Source: JADFQT01 sp965216025 (GTDB lineage: Bacteria; Chloroflexota; Dehalococcoidia; Lucifugimonadales; UBA3495). Taken from it: 64,000 nt of DNA. Below the pieces are notes generated by a model. That model was not told the DNA's origin. It made no database searches and worked only from the letters and a program-made list of their open reading frames with translations. Below, in pieces: positions 37,197 through 47,365 of the stretch. The DNA is taken from assembly GCA_965216025.1 (NCBI GenBank), contig CBDCEX010000017.1, positions 1,054,001-1,118,000 of the forward strand, read 5' to 3'. Numbering within the stretch: the first letter of the stretch is position 1; each line of letters begins with the position of its first letter. The translations under genes were made by a program, and so were the position numbers.

Positions 37197-37390
37197 CGCA
37201 AGCGCATGTCCTGATGAAGTCGTCAAAGTGGGTGAAGCGCACGGAGTATCTGGTGGGTATAGAAGTGAAGCCCAGGGCCTTGGCCAGGAAGTTCTTCCCG
37301 ACACCCAGGCTCCATCAACAGAACATGCTCGTGCTTGGCCAGGAACTCCAGGGAGAAGCCAGCGCCCAACAGCTGGCGATACAGTCGGAG
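37197..37390 (-). pseudogene. IS21 istB (transposition helper ATPase), scrap
   Basis: Minus-strand pieces GAGFSLEFLAKHEHVLLM then, one frame over, GVGKNFLAKALGF and RYSVRFTHFDDFI. This is the Walker A block and following strand of the IS21 helper ATPase. Frameshifted and cut at both ends, right beside the MITE. 37055-37196 contains an unassigned frame (RERYITREPGAPVADRM-like) that I cannot identify. Confidence 0.65.
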
Positions 37391-37506
37391 TCATCACCGG
37401 AAGGGGGAGTTCTCAGCTTCCTACTGAACATCAACGTCAACGGAGCAGCTTACGAAGTAACCCCTCGAACAGTAGTCCAGCTAATCCGTTTTCCTGGCGC
37501 GGCGCA

Positions 37507-37976
37507 TCAATTGGAATTTCCTGCCATATAAGACACCAAAAAATCGTTCCTGAGTTGACAGTCAACCTCAGGGCGCTGGGCGAGTGCCGAGTGTAGTTTC
37601 TCGTCAGTAGTAACGAGAAGGTCGGCGTCGGTCGCGACGTAAGCCAGGACCAGGTAGAGGTCCTCGGGGGGCGTCAGTTCTTGTAACTCCTGGGAGATCG
37701 CTGGGAGATCGCTGGGAGATCCTCAGGAGTGTGGCGAACAGCTCGGTTGGAGTCTCGCAGCAAGCTATGAAATGCCTGGCTGATTTGTCTTCCTCTGGGG
37801 TCGGTCGTTTGCATCAACCGGTACGCCTTTTCGTTCCACCGCCGCTTGGGAGGGGTTACTAATCTATCGTCGGAGCGGTGGAACGAAACTAAGAACCTAC
37901 CCGTCTCTTTAAACGTATCATCGCCGTTTTCACCCAGCAGGTCGTGGAATACCCACTCATTGAGTACGTAGAGCAT
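37507..37976 (-). pseudogene. PIN-like nuclease partner of the AAA ATPase, frameshifted by tandem duplication
   Basis: Starts ATG 37976, 9 bp after the ATPase stop. The first frame reads MLYVLNEWVFHDLLGENG ... NRAVRHTPEDLPAISQ and then breaks at three tandem copies of CTGGGAGATCG (plus strand, 37690-37722). Deleting one 11-bp copy gives DLPAISQELQELTPPEDLYL and YVATDADLLVTTDEKLHSAL, ending at TGA 37507, about 152 residues. The D-x3-LVTTDEKL ending and N-terminal strand match the PIN fold. Probably the nuclease effector of a two-gene module; currently frameshifted. Confidence 0.65.
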
Positions 37977-37985
37977 AGTTGGCGG

Positions 37986-39263
37986 CTACGCTATCTGGGC
38001 GCTTAGCCCCAGAAAGGCCGCCAAGTCTTCGAGTTCTGAGGCCATGAACGGTTCGAGCCCACCCCCGATCTGCCCTTCTGGAGTAGCTTCGCATTGAGTC
38101 AACCTGGTATCCCCGTCTTCCTTCCCGGCCAGTATGAACGAAACGTCCTCAACACGGATGACTCCTGCCGCGATCTGGGACAGTAGGGCCACCACGAACG
38201 CCTCGCTGTGGGTGGAAACAATTAACCTTCGATCTTCGTTGTGAGCTATCTCAGCGAGAGCAGGAGCCAGTCTCCTGACCATTGATGGGTGAAGATGAAT
38301 TTCAGGTTCCTCGATCGCCACGATCTTGAACGGTGAATAAAGGGATATGGTCAACATGTACAACAACTGGTTGATTCCGAAGCCCTCGTTGACGATAGAA
38401 ACAGGCACTTCTCCCGTGGTTGGTATGGAATCAATTGTGAAGCTTGATGTTCCTATCTGAGCCTGGGTCTGAATCCGCCGGTTTGAAATCTTTTCGATAT
38501 ATCTGCTGACCTCGTACTGACGAAACCTCTCGTCTGATGAGGCCAGCGCGGAGGCGACTTCGTCTTCACTGCCCAGAGCAGTAGTCACGCTGGACAAGCC
38601 ATATGTGGTCATAGAAAACCCTCTGCGGAGTGGCACAAACCCAGTATGGCGGGCCAGTTCTAAGGGGAGATTTGCCCTCTCGTTCAGAGCTTTGATGATG
38701 TTGGGGCCGGTGGCTTGCGGTGGCCCTTGCTCGAATTGCACGGAGACCCCGATGCCGTTCCAAGTTACTTGACCTCGACATTCGTGTTCTCTGCCATCGG
38801 AGTCGACAAAAGTTCCGTACAAGCCGCCGTAGGTCTCTTGGTTCGCTCTGTAAGGGACCGATATGTCGAGGTCCAAGGTGTCGGGGCCATCGAAGCCGGT
38901 TACATTTGCCCTCCAACCGAAGGCCATTTCCGCTTTCCCGCCGGATTTGTCCAACGTGAGTGTAAACTTCGACGACAGATCTTCTGGATTGGAAATGCCG
39001 AGGGAGAGCGATAACCCTATAGCCTCATTGTGGCGATGAATAACTTCGTTCAACCCACCCAAGCTAATTGATGGGTATGAAAAGAGGCTTGGAATGTTCT
39101 GGCTTGGATTGCTCAGAAAATTCTTCAAAGTCAGCAGTCCATAGAGCAGGGACGACTTGCCCGACCCGTTGGGACCGTAGATTACCGTCAGCGGCGCTAT
39201 ATCAACCGTCACGTCCCGCAGAGACCTGAAATTCTGAAATCTGAGTGTATAGGTGTCGGGCAT
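37986..39263 (-). CDS. SMC/OLD-like AAA ATPase (DUF3696-type)
   Basis: 425 residues. Walker A GPNGSGKSSLL at 30-40 after FQNFRSLRDVTVDI, the typical N-terminus of RecF/OLD-like ATPases. Signature NEGFGINQLLYML near residue 290, Walker B IVAIEEPEIHLHPSM near 315, and the His switch IVSTHSEAFV. Such ATPases work with a nuclease partner in several defence systems (Septu, PARIS, OLD-type). Here the downstream gene, 9 bp away, is PIN-like. Intact, so the module was lost only at the effector. ATG 39263 has GGGGGG(T) upstream. Confidence 0.85.
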   Translation of the reverse strand: MPDTYTLRFQNFRSLRDVTVDIAPLTVIYGPNGSGKSSLLYGLLTLKNFLSNPSQNIPSLFSYPSISLGGLNEVIHRHNEAIGLSLSLGISNPEDLSSKFTLTLDKSGGKAEMAFGWRANVTGFDGPDTLDLDISVPYRANQETYGGLYGTFVDSDGREHECRGQVTWNGIGVSVQFEQGPPQATGPNIIKALNERANLPLELARHTGFVPLRRGFSMTTYGLSSVTTALGSEDEVASALASSDERFRQYEVSRYIEKISNRRIQTQAQIGTSSFTIDSIPTTGEVPVSIVNEGFGINQLLYMLTISLYSPFKIVAIEEPEIHLHPSMVRRLAPALAEIAHNEDRRLIVSTHSEAFVVALLSQIAAGVIRVEDVSFILAGKEDGDTRLTQCEATPEGQIGGGLEPFMASELEDLAAFLGLSAQIA

Positions 39264-39535
39264 AATGGACCCCCCTGCCGCATGTTGGAGTTAGATGATA
39301 CCACTACAGCCGGATGATGTTGCACAACTGGGGAGTATGGAACACGGGTAAAACGCTGTCATTTCCGTGTTGAGGGGACTGTTTGTCAATGTCGGAGGCA
39401 TGTTGGGCCACTGGGGCGGAGTAAAACTGTACCACCTGGTGTGTAAGGCCAGCGAAAAAGTTCGAGCTAACTGGCCAGCACAAATGTCGGCGCCACTTGT
39501 TGAGGGAAATGCCCTGCTGACGGGTGGGGCAGCAG
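39264..39535. other. no gene recognised
   Basis: Upstream region of the ATPase gene. No convincing coding frame on either strand. Confidence 0.4.
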
Positions 39536-39825
39536 AGGACGCTTGGTGGCGTCGTCGAAGTCGTGAAAGATACGATAAGGCCGTCTCATTTCGTGGATGA
39601 CGACATTCACATTGGCCTTGAGCATATTCCGCGTCGGTCGTTCACCCTGGCGGACTGGGAGTCGGCTGAGGAACTCGCCAGCAGTAAGACACGCTTTGAG
39701 GAGGGCGACATTCTCTTCTGCAAGATCAGGCCTTACTTCCACAAGGTCGGCTTCACGCTACGCGCCGGCCTCGCCTCATCGGATGCGCTAGCTTGGAGGG
39801 TGAAAGATACCGAAGATTGGCCGGG
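39536..39825 (+). pseudogene. HsdS (type I restriction specificity) fragment
   Basis: About 96 codons: VDDDIHIGLEHIPRRSFTLA, WESAEELASSKTRFEEGDIL, FCKIRPYFHKVGFTLRAGL and SSDALAWRV. This is the core of a target-recognition domain of type I specificity subunits. It is cut on the right by the CTAG MITE and has no left half. No hsdM or hsdR nearby. Confidence 0.8.
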
Positions 39826-39971
39826 TTTCGCGCTACGCCAATCAGACGTATTCCAGTCTTATACGGCATGGTAGTACATGTATTACGTTGAAACACCCGC
39901 TATTTAATCGATAATCGACGTTATGAAAACGACTGCTTGGGGAGAATCGGGGTTTCCGTCCGAGTTTCTAG
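39820..39971. repeat. CTAG MITE, copy 2 (left end lost)
   Basis: From GATTGGCCGGGTTTCGCGCT to TTTCCGTCCGAGTTTCTAG, matching the interior and right arm of the 58049-58227 copy. The left inverted repeat is missing, replaced by the HsdS fragment. A CTAG lies at 39968-39971. 39972-40267 has no recognisable gene. Confidence 0.65.
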
Positions 39972-40267
39972 GAGGGTTCGCGCTACGCGAGAGACTTGTT
40001 GGTAACCAATTCCCGAAGCGTAGTACACGTCAATGATCCCTAAGATGGCCAACACGAGTACCAGCCAGGATTAACCCCCAGACTGGTGCGAGCTTAGGCA
40101 TGACTCCCCCTCCTGTTGCCTCGATGTTATCCGGAACTGACGTCTTACGGAAGCGGCTACGCAACCCTTGCCGGTGTCTACGCCCGGATTTAGAATAAGA
40201 ATTGGGACGGTTTTCGACGAGTTCACACTAAACTTTGCGGGATGCAGGCAACAGGGTGGTAGCACAC

Positions 40268-40430
40268 TTATGCGGTAGGGGCTAGCATCAGGATGTCCAG
40301 TTCCTCGGGTAGCGTGGTCATGGTGGTGGCCAGGGACCGGCGCCAGAGGAATACCAGGAGGTTGTGGCAGACCCGAATCTGCCGTTCTAGCTGTGGTAGT
40401 AGACGCTGGCGGCCTGCTACGGCCGGGGTA
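40268..40430 (-). pseudogene. transposase C-terminal scrap (IS4/IS1634-like)
   Basis: Minus-strand tail RQIRVCHNLLVFLWRRSLA then TTLPEELDILMLAPTA and TAA at 40268. Tails of this kind end IS4-type transposases. Only about 50 codons remain. Confidence 0.45.
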
Positions 40431-40452
40431 GGAGAAACTCCTTGCTCGTTCG

Positions 40453-40923
40453 TTACCAGGCTATTGTTATGTCAGTTGAATCCTTGGCCCCCTGAGCAAT
40501 CCTCGTACCGTCGGCATAGGTAACAGTAATCTCGTAATCAAAAATCCCCGACCCAATTTCTCTGCCTGGTAATGGTTCCGGCCCAAATGTTTTGACCAAT
40601 CGGACGAAATTGTCACCTAATTCCTGAGCATTGTCCTGTGTTGTCTCTACACGCACCACAAGGGTTAGTGATAGGCGTTGACCATCTTGGAAAATTAACG
40701 CCTCGTTCACTAACCTCTTGCCCATCATAGTTCCAATAGCTTGTTGCTTTTGTCGATCTGTCAGGGTCTCCTTCAGCCGGGGTTCACGCGTCGGCGTTGG
40801 TTCAGGGGAGCCAATTGTTGGGGGTGATGTTGGCGTAGGTGGGGGTAGTGCAGTTGAGCAAGCAAGGGAAAGAATTATTGCGGTAACTAGAAGGGAAGCT
40901 GAAATCAGTCGCAATCGGCCCAA
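40453..40923 (-). CDS. hypothetical lipoprotein
   Basis: 156 residues. Signal peptide ASLLVTAIILSLAC with lipobox Cys22, a Pro/Thr-rich linker to about residue 48, then a small mixed domain (LTLVVRVETTQDNAQ, GSGIFDYEITVTYADGTRI). Family not recognised. Anchored outside the membrane. Intact and with its own spacing, apparently monocistronic. Confidence 0.65.
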   Translation of the reverse strand: MGRLRLISASLLVTAIILSLACSTALPPPTPTSPPTIGSPEPTPTREPRLKETLTDRQKQQAIGTMMGKRLVNEALIFQDGQRLSLTLVVRVETTQDNAQELGDNFVRLVKTFGPEPLPGREIGSGIFDYEITVTYADGTRIAQGAKDSTDITIAW

Positions 40924-41143
40924 ATCTCTACTCTACCTTTGGATACGGGAACATTAGCGAACATTTCCGGCCCAGGTTGACTCGCTGACCCGCTGGCCCT
41001 CGGCGCCAATGAAGACAGATCCCGGATCGAGATGCGATTCCACCATTAAGGCAGTGGTGGGAGTTGGTTGTCGGGTAAGTCTGGCAGCTTGCAAGGAGGG
41101 TATGTATAAGGGGGCTGATTACTCCCGCACTACAGCTTTCCGA

Positions 41144-42574
41144 GTAAGTGTTCAGATTTGAGGGGAAGCGAGCAACCGGCGGCATTCCAGGAGGGGATTG
41201 AGACCTCTGGCCCGCCAGGTGCCAAAGAGGGATGCCAAGGTCATCTTGCTGTCGGTGCCCTGCCCTGAGCGGGTGCCGCCGCTGATCTTGCGACTGGTTA
41301 CCAGATGCCGCAGGCTCCGCTCGGCGGCGTTGTTGTCTGAGGGCACGGCTGGGTCCGACACGAAGACAAACAGTTCCTTGATGAACCGTTCCATGCGCCG
41401 GCAGAGCTTGGCCTGAACCGCCAGGGGATCTTTAAGGAAAGGCCGCGCCAAGACCATTAGTTTCTCCTCCAGCATTAGCTGGATGCGATGGCCTGGCTGG
41501 GCTCGGGGAAGGACCGAGGCCTTGGCCTCCGTGTAGACCTGGTGAACCGCCTCGGCCCACTGAGCCAGCCCAGCGTCTTCTGGGTACAACCCTTTCAGGT
41601 CATGGATATCCCGCAGCAGATGAGCCCAGCACCGTTGCTTCAGGCCCGGGTAGTGGTTATAGGCGGCGTAGAAATCACTGACCAACACTCCGCTGAAGGA
41701 GGAATCCAGCACCTCATCCACCACCCCCTTATCCCGACCCCGACGCAGGAAGTATCGTTCGCTGGGAGTGCTGAAGGTCCAAACATAGCCGTTGCTCCCG
41801 TCCTGGCGCCAGCCGGTTTCGTCGCCCTGCACCACGGGACTGGCGCGGACTTGCTCGAGCACCTCTCGCACCGCCGTCTCAGCCTGACGGGCTACTCCAT
41901 GGACGGCCTGGACGATGGCACCAACACTCAGGTGCAACTGATGGACGGTCTCCAGGTACCATTGGATGATTCTTATGGGCAACCGTCCCTCCTCCCGCAG
42001 GGTCACCATCAGGCTTACCAGATTGACCCCCAGGCGCTGCTGGCCCAGAACCACCCCCTGCAGGGCCTCTTTGGGCAGCCGGCACCGCTGGCATACCGGA
42101 CAGATGCGGGCTACCAGGGCGTGCTCGGTCACTTCTACCGGAGCCACCGGTAGCTCAATGACTTCCCGAGTTCGCTGTACCCATCCGCCGTTCAGGTGAG
42201 TCCCGCAGTCGGGACAGACCGCCACGGTATGCTCCACCCGCTGGGTAGGAGTCATGCGCTGGCGGGCGAAGCCATGGCGGCGCGGCTTTCTGGGCTCCTT
42301 TTTCTCCGGCGCTTGCCGGCTGGAGTGCGGCTGATTACCCGGCATCCCCGACGACCCGCGCCGGTTGGGACGGGATTCCAGAACCCCAATCCGCCTTTGC
42401 AAATCGGCAATGACTGCCCGCTGGCCGGCAATTATCTCCAGCAGAGTTTCGCGACTCGCCGCGTTCAGGTCTAGTTCAGTGTCCACCTCCCTGGTATGCG
42501 ACAACTCCCCCGGCCATGCCAGCGTTTTTCCAACGGCTTTGAGCCAATTCACCTCATCAAGTCTGAACAGTTAC
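41144..42574 (-). mobile_element. IS66-family element, tnpC only
   Basis: 1431 bp, ends GTAAGTGTTCAGATTTGAG and (complement) GTAACTGTTCAGACTTGA, with direct repeats CTTTCCGA at 41136-41143 and 42575-42582. Only the large transposase frame is present; tnpA and tnpB are missing, as in the ISBst12-like subgroup. Its tips match the MITE at 7123-7257. Confidence 0.93.
41152..42552 (-). CDS. IS66-family transposase (TnpC)
   Basis: 466 residues. N-terminal coiled-coil (TLLEIIAGQRAVIADLQRRI), then a zinc finger CPDCG...CPVCQRC at about 118-160, and a DDE core with Asp in VVQGDETGWRQDG, Asp in GVLVSDFYAAYNHY and Glu in PSDNNAAERSLRHL. Ends with a short IS66 C-terminal tail (TLASLFGTWRARGLNPL). GTG start at 42552 inside GATGAGGTG. 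Intact. Confidence 0.93.
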   Translation of the reverse strand: MNWLKAVGKTLAWPGELSHTREVDTELDLNAASRETLLEIIAGQRAVIADLQRRIGVLESRPNRRGSSGMPGNQPHSSRQAPEKKEPRKPRRHGFARQRMTPTQRVEHTVAVCPDCGTHLNGGWVQRTREVIELPVAPVEVTEHALVARICPVCQRCRLPKEALQGVVLGQQRLGVNLVSLMVTLREEGRLPIRIIQWYLETVHQLHLSVGAIVQAVHGVARQAETAVREVLEQVRASPVVQGDETGWRQDGSNGYVWTFSTPSERYFLRRGRDKGVVDEVLDSSFSGVLVSDFYAAYNHYPGLKQRCWAHLLRDIHDLKGLYPEDAGLAQWAEAVHQVYTEAKASVLPRAQPGHRIQLMLEEKLMVLARPFLKDPLAVQAKLCRRMERFIKELFVFVSDPAVPSDNNAAERSLRHLVTSRKISGGTRSGQGTDSKMTLASLFGTWRARGLNPLLECRRLLASPQI

Positions 42575-42929
42575 CTTTCCGACCTTCTAGAAAGCTCTTG
42601 GTACAATAAGCAAAAGGGTTTCGCTGGCAGAATGCCTTATAGACGTTAGTATCATAAACCCACATTGCTCCGACAAAAGCGGTGAGCACTATCAGTAGCA
42701 GCAGCTGGACCCATCTCACGGATGGGTTAGGAGATGCTTCCCACATCAGCTTGCCTCTTCTCCCCTGTCACGATGTCGCATTACAACCTCCTGAGCCCTA
42801 ACAGCACCCGTGGTATTACGGCGAACCGATGGCCGAGGTGCCCATTCTAGTTAAAAGCTGACATCCACACAACTTACGCTCCGGGTGGGTGCATTTTCGG
42901 TTATCGCGATGGGTGCCTTTTAGGTTAAA

Positions 42930-44669
42930 CCGGGATTCCCCAGATCAAACCACCTTTCCTGGATATAGCTCCCGCGGGGATACCGCCAAATATAATCCCG
43001 CATTCCAAGGGCGTCAAATGCGGCCTGATTCACTCAAAGTCCCCGCTTTCATTGGGCAACCACTGTACTACCAAGCGTAAAAGCCCCAAACTGCTAGTCT
43101 ACGCCCAAGTCTCGCCCTTGGGAAGACCCTTTGCCCTGTGCGACCCCGTAACCGTAACCAATCCCGACGCTCCTAAAGTGGACTAGCCAGGAGCCAGCCT
43201 AAGCCGACCAATTCGTTCCAGTATCCCGCCTAGCATTTCCCGGCTCACGAGCACCTCAGCAAGCTGAAACACCAGCCTTCTGGCATGGCGCACCAACCGT
43301 CCTCCAGTCTTGATCATCCTGGTCTGCAGACTGGTCAACGACCAGTGCTTCATTGCCTCCGGTAAGGTTAGCCTTCTCATGGAGTTGCCCAGGTTGTAAG
43401 CCAGTACGAACAAAGCCTGACCTGATTGGCCACGAACTTGTGGCAGGACAACCTGGTCCAGTTCAGGGCGTACTTGCCTTCTTTTATCCATTGCTCCGCC
43501 GTGCCTCGGCCATTGTAAAAGCGGACTATCCCGATGTTTGGATAGCTCAGATTGGTGACGATGAAGCCCACTCTGGGAAACAGTTCTCCCTGGTGCCACT
43601 CCACCTTAGAGACCACTCTCCGAGCAACGTTCCAGCTCTGGGCCTGGTAGACGAAGTCATGATAGGAGACGATGGGCTTCGGGGAAAGCCACTCCGTAGG
43701 CCGTATTAGCCGGGGCGCTATCTCCCGCTGCAGCACCTGGTTGGACCGCAGCCTGATGGCGTAGCCGATGTTTCTTGCTTCCAGATAATCGTATATCTCC
43801 GGCTTGGCGAAGGCGGCGTCAGCACGAAACAGCAGCCTGACCGCTGCTGTCAAATAACGCTCCACCACCGGATCAAGGACTTCTTGCCAATCATCGGCAC
43901 TGTGGACGTTGCCTGACCGTAGCTTAGCTGCTTCACAATCCCCGAACTGGTTGAACAGAAAGAGAGGGTGATAGCAGACGCATTCAAAGTGGCCGTTATA
44001 GGCTGCTCCCTCCTGCTGGCCGTGCACTGGACTCTCGGAACTGTCCATATCCAGGATTACTCGCCGGTGTAGGGTATGGGCCATAGCTCGTTCCACCCAC
44101 TGGGTATTTATTCGTGCCAGCCCCTTCAGGTTGTCCTCTTGGGTCAGGAACTCCGTCTCGACCCGCCCCATCTCACTGGTGCTGGCTCCTTTCCGCTCCG
44201 AGCCTTGCCATCCCACGATCACTCGCATGGCTGGGTCATGGGAAAGGCGCACTGCGTCATTGGTGTCGTCGTAGCCGGCCAAGCGGCTGTAGATCGACTG
44301 TCTTAGCAGCGGAACCAGGTGGTGAAGGATATTGCGTCCGGTACGGCTTTCCTGGAGGTAGTCCTCAGCGATTTCGGTAAGGCCCAAGGCATCATCAAAC
44401 TCTCGAAAGGCAAGAAGACCAGCGTCGGAGGTGATGGTTGAGCCGTGAAATTCCAGGCGGACTTTGGGGTTGAATTGGAGCCGGAGAGGGGCTTTTTCGC
44501 CGTCACCCATCAGGTGCCTCCATGATGCCTACGGCATCTTACTGCAAAGTGACATATCATGGAGTTATTATAGCTGTGGAACACGCAAAAAGGGCCCATA
44601 ATTAGACAATGGTTGAAAGACCATCGACGAATTACTGAGAAAGCTTTTTAGCCATATGGGAAATGTGGG
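42930..44669 (-). mobile_element. IS1380-family element, copy B
   Basis: Same limits as copy A by comparison (CCGGGATTCCCC to GCCATATGGGAAATGTGGG). Uninterrupted by ISAzo13, but its transposase gene has a 4-bp deletion. 42747-42929 has no recognisable gene. Confidence 0.82.
43183..44510 (-). pseudogene. IS1380 transposase (copy B), frameshifted
   Basis: Same protein as copy A. From ATG 44510 it is intact through LDMDSSESPVHG, RADAAFAKPEIYDYL and FYNGRGTAEQWIKEGKYA. It then loses four bases at about 43414 (AACAAAGCCTG against AACAACTCCAGCCTG in copy A), ending early at 43377. The original C-terminus remains readable to 43183. Inactive unless repaired. Confidence 0.85.
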
Positions 44670-44772
44670 GTACTGGGTCTTTGATGGTACCGCTTCCCAG
44701 GTTTTGGCGTATTCACTGGCCGTCGCCGGCATGGTTATGTTCGCAGGTGGCCCGATGCTGGTTTACGGTTCC

Positions 44773-44842
44773 TTCCCGGCCCTGCTTCCCGGCCCTGCTT
44801 CCCGGCCCTGCTTCCCGGCCCTGCTTCCCCGGCCCTGCTTCC
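44773..44842. repeat. 13-bp tandem repeat, about five copies
   Basis: Unit TTCCCGGCCCTGC repeated from 44773; the fifth unit has one extra C. Lies in a plus-strand frame (44656-45021) that I do not believe is coding, because half of it is IS1380 sequence or repeat. 44670-45236 has no recognised gene. Confidence 0.7.
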
Positions 44843-45236
44843 AGCGAGGTGTCGCCGTGTCTCCGCCGAAGATGTCGGTGATGAACCGGGTTCCTGATGA
44901 TGGCCGGAACATCTCGGTCATGTGGCACCTTGTTGAGGGCCGGCCCGGCGGCCTATTTCCTCGTCCGACTATTCCTGGAACGAACCATAGGATAGGGATT
45001 GAGGGCGAATTTTACCCCTAGGCGTGAGTAGTGGGAATTAATTCGGAGGGGTTGGCGATACTCAGGGTAGAATTATTCCCACTTGGAAAAAAGACAAGCT
45101 ACAGAGCCTGCTGCCTGAGTGGGTGGCTGAAGCTTGGGCCCGCCGCCGTCGCCGGGATAGGGCGGCGGGCCGTGAAGGGCCAGCGTGTGTCTGACCTGCA
45201 TGGCGTGATTACCTCCCTGCGGGAACCAGGATGGGG

Positions 45237-45593
45237 TTACTCCCCGGGCTGGTTGCTGTCGCTGGGCTCCTCTTGGGTGCCTGCAACACTCCGTTTGTGT
45301 TGCCACCAGCACAGACCAACCGTTGCCGCCACGCTGATGGCATGGGTAGGGATGGGGAGTTCCACGATGAACTGCAACCACTCCGCTATCCCGAACCGGG
45401 TTTGGGCTATCGAGACTGTTGGTGGGATGGATAACAACAGTCCGGTGAGGAGGCCGCGACGGACGGAGATGCCCTTCATGAGGTATCCGCAGATTGCGCC
45501 CGTGAGCGTTGTCGGCACGAATGCTCCTACGGAGAGAATCGTGATGCTCAGGACGACAATGAGAATCCAGTATTCAATCCCGACATTATCCAA
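45237..45593 (-). CDS. small integral membrane protein
   Basis: 118 residues with three hydrophobic helices (WILIVVLSITILSVGAFV, GLLTGLLLSIPPTVSIA, PTHAISVAATVGLCWW) and a polar C-terminal tail (TQEEPSDSNQPGE). Family not recognised. Follows the phospholipase-like gene on the same strand by about 75 bp. Confidence 0.6.
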   Translation of the reverse strand: MDNVGIEYWILIVVLSITILSVGAFVPTTLTGAICGYLMKGISVRRGLLTGLLLSIPPTVSIAQTRFGIAEWLQFIVELPIPTHAISVAATVGLCWWQHKRSVAGTQEEPSDSNQPGE

Positions 45594-45668
45594 CGGGCGT
45601 CCTCCTCAACTCCCCCGGTGCTCCGCCGCAGGGATGGGAGCACCGGGGGAGGGGCTGGCAGGAGCTAA

Positions 45669-47365
45669 TCAGGGCAGGTCGAGGCCGCTTACTTCAATCG
45701 TGTAATCGTCCCTCTCGTGCTCGTGGTAGGTGGTGGCTGCGATGGTGTATTCGCCCGGACTCAGGTTGCGACTGATTCGGGCATCTCTTCCAGGGCCGTC
45801 GTCATCGTCCCGTTCTAGGTAATTTGTACCAGAGGCGCTGTCCCCCGAGATGAGGAACAGGTAGTCGCCGGTCCGAATCCTGCCCGTTCCGTAATTGGTG
45901 ACGACCGCCGTGTGACGACCGCCGTGTATTCGCCCCTTCTGAGAGAGCTGGTTATGGAGGAGTTCCCGCTCCAGTCGCCGCCGTCGTCGTCATACTCCAC
46001 CGTTGAGCCGGTCGTCCGGTTCCCCCTGAGGAGGTAGAGATAGGTGTCGATGTATTCCTCTTGGCGCATCAAGTCTATCCGGTACTCGCTTGTCCGGTCC
46101 ACCTCGAAGGTGTAGTAGTCGGCGTATCCGCCTTCAGTCTGGGTGGTCGGGCAGTCGGTATCGAGCAACGAACCCCTGACTTCCACCGGGGCCTCGAGTT
46201 CGGTGGCGTGGCAGGCGTCGGCCCTTATGTGCTGATAATGGCGGAGCCGGTTCCCGTCTTGGTACTCAGGGAAGGTGCTACGCCAGACGTAGCGGGCTTC
46301 CCTGGGGAAGAACTCTATCAGTCCCTCGTCCTCCTCGCTGGATCTGGTATCCCTGCAACTCTTGATGTAGATGGTGTTCTTACGCCAGTCTTGGTCCTCA
46401 TCGTTCTCGGACTCCCGGTAGGTCGCGGATTCCACGTACAGCGTCTGAACCCCGGTGGAAGAGCACCCGACGGTCTCCGTGAAGGCCGCACGTATCGGGT
46501 AGTTGAACTGGAGGGTCAACTACCCGATGCTGACGTAATCCCCCCTGCGGTTCAGAAAGTTCAGCCCGTCCGGATCGGGTGGGCCGTTCCCGTATAGCTG
46601 GTGCTCCCTGACGACATCCAGTTCCACGACCTTGTTGGTCTTGATGTAGGGTATGTTCTGTGGTGAAAACGGCCTTCCGTCAAGGGTGACGAACTGGAGG
46701 GGAAGGCACCGCCCCGTGGTGGGAGCGCAGTCAACCGTTGCGCTGGCGGACGGGTATTGGATGTAACTTGGATTTTGTTCCGCCGACTGCTCCTCCGTGG
46801 TGGTGGCGTCCTGGTATTGACCCCGTATGCCCAGATATGTGGCGAGGGAGGACGCTTCGCATTCTACCCCGACATACCCGCCCCCAAAGGAACCATACAG
46901 GTCCCGGCAAATGCCCCTGGTATCACTCCGGAACTGTCGGTCTGCCACGTAGCGGTTGCGTTCGTTCCAGACCTTGCCCGTCTCATCGTCGATTATCGGC
47001 AGGGTGCGCCATGTCATGTCATGACGCAGACATGGGGAAAGGGAATCCCTGACGAACCACCTGGGGATTGGGGGCGGGGCGGAACATCCGTCATTGCTCC
47101 GGTCCATCCAGCCATATTGGGAATCGGTGCGTAGGTCATCATATCTCAAACTCCACGAGGTCGTGGACAGGTCGTAAAGCTCATTGATGGTATCAAGCTC
47201 GCTCGTATCGACGGACGCCTCGGTGGTCATCGGATCGCTGGTGTACAGGATGATAGCCAGAACCATGAGGGCGGATGCCAGCAGGGCGGAGAACGCTGCC
47301 TGCACCCTGCGGGAAGGTCTGTGTAGGCCCCTGCACAGGTCTCGGCCTATGGCCAAGTGCACCAC
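45669..47365 (-). pseudogene. secreted phospholipase A2-like protein with PPC-type domains, broken
   Basis: Starts 47365 with a membrane segment (AAFSALLASALMVLAIILY). The prokaryotic PLA2-like core follows: DGCSAPPP, SPCLRHDMTWRTL (Cys-x-x-His-Asp catalytic/Ca site) and CRDLYGSFGGGYVGVEC. Two C-terminal beta domains of the bacterial pre-peptidase type follow (YADYYTFEVDRTSEYRIDL; then RTGDYLFLISGDSASG). Two lesions: an in-frame TAG at 46520, and a perfect 14-bp duplication (45900-45927) whose removal restores the frame to TGA 45669. Probably once an extracellular lipase. Confidence 0.65.

Larger units (their letters stand above)
41119..42746 (-). pseudogene. short membrane protein split by IS66
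   Basis: Starts ATG 42746 (MWEASPNPSVRWVQLLLLIV), with one hydrophobic helix and then YKAFCQRNPFAYCTKSFLEG. It is interrupted after GRK by IS66. Removing the IS and one CTTTCCGA copy adds AVVRE and TAA at 41119, giving 62 residues in frame. In its present form it reads 65 residues, ending within the IS. Family unknown. Confidence 0.55.

Noticed and set aside
44656..45021. 121-residue plus-strand protein
   Set aside because: Built from the end of IS1380 and a 13-bp tandem repeat; no conserved features.
46520..46522. Amber recoding (pyrrolysine) in the phospholipase-like gene
   Set aside because: No supporting element or machinery is visible, and the gene also carries a frameshifting duplication.
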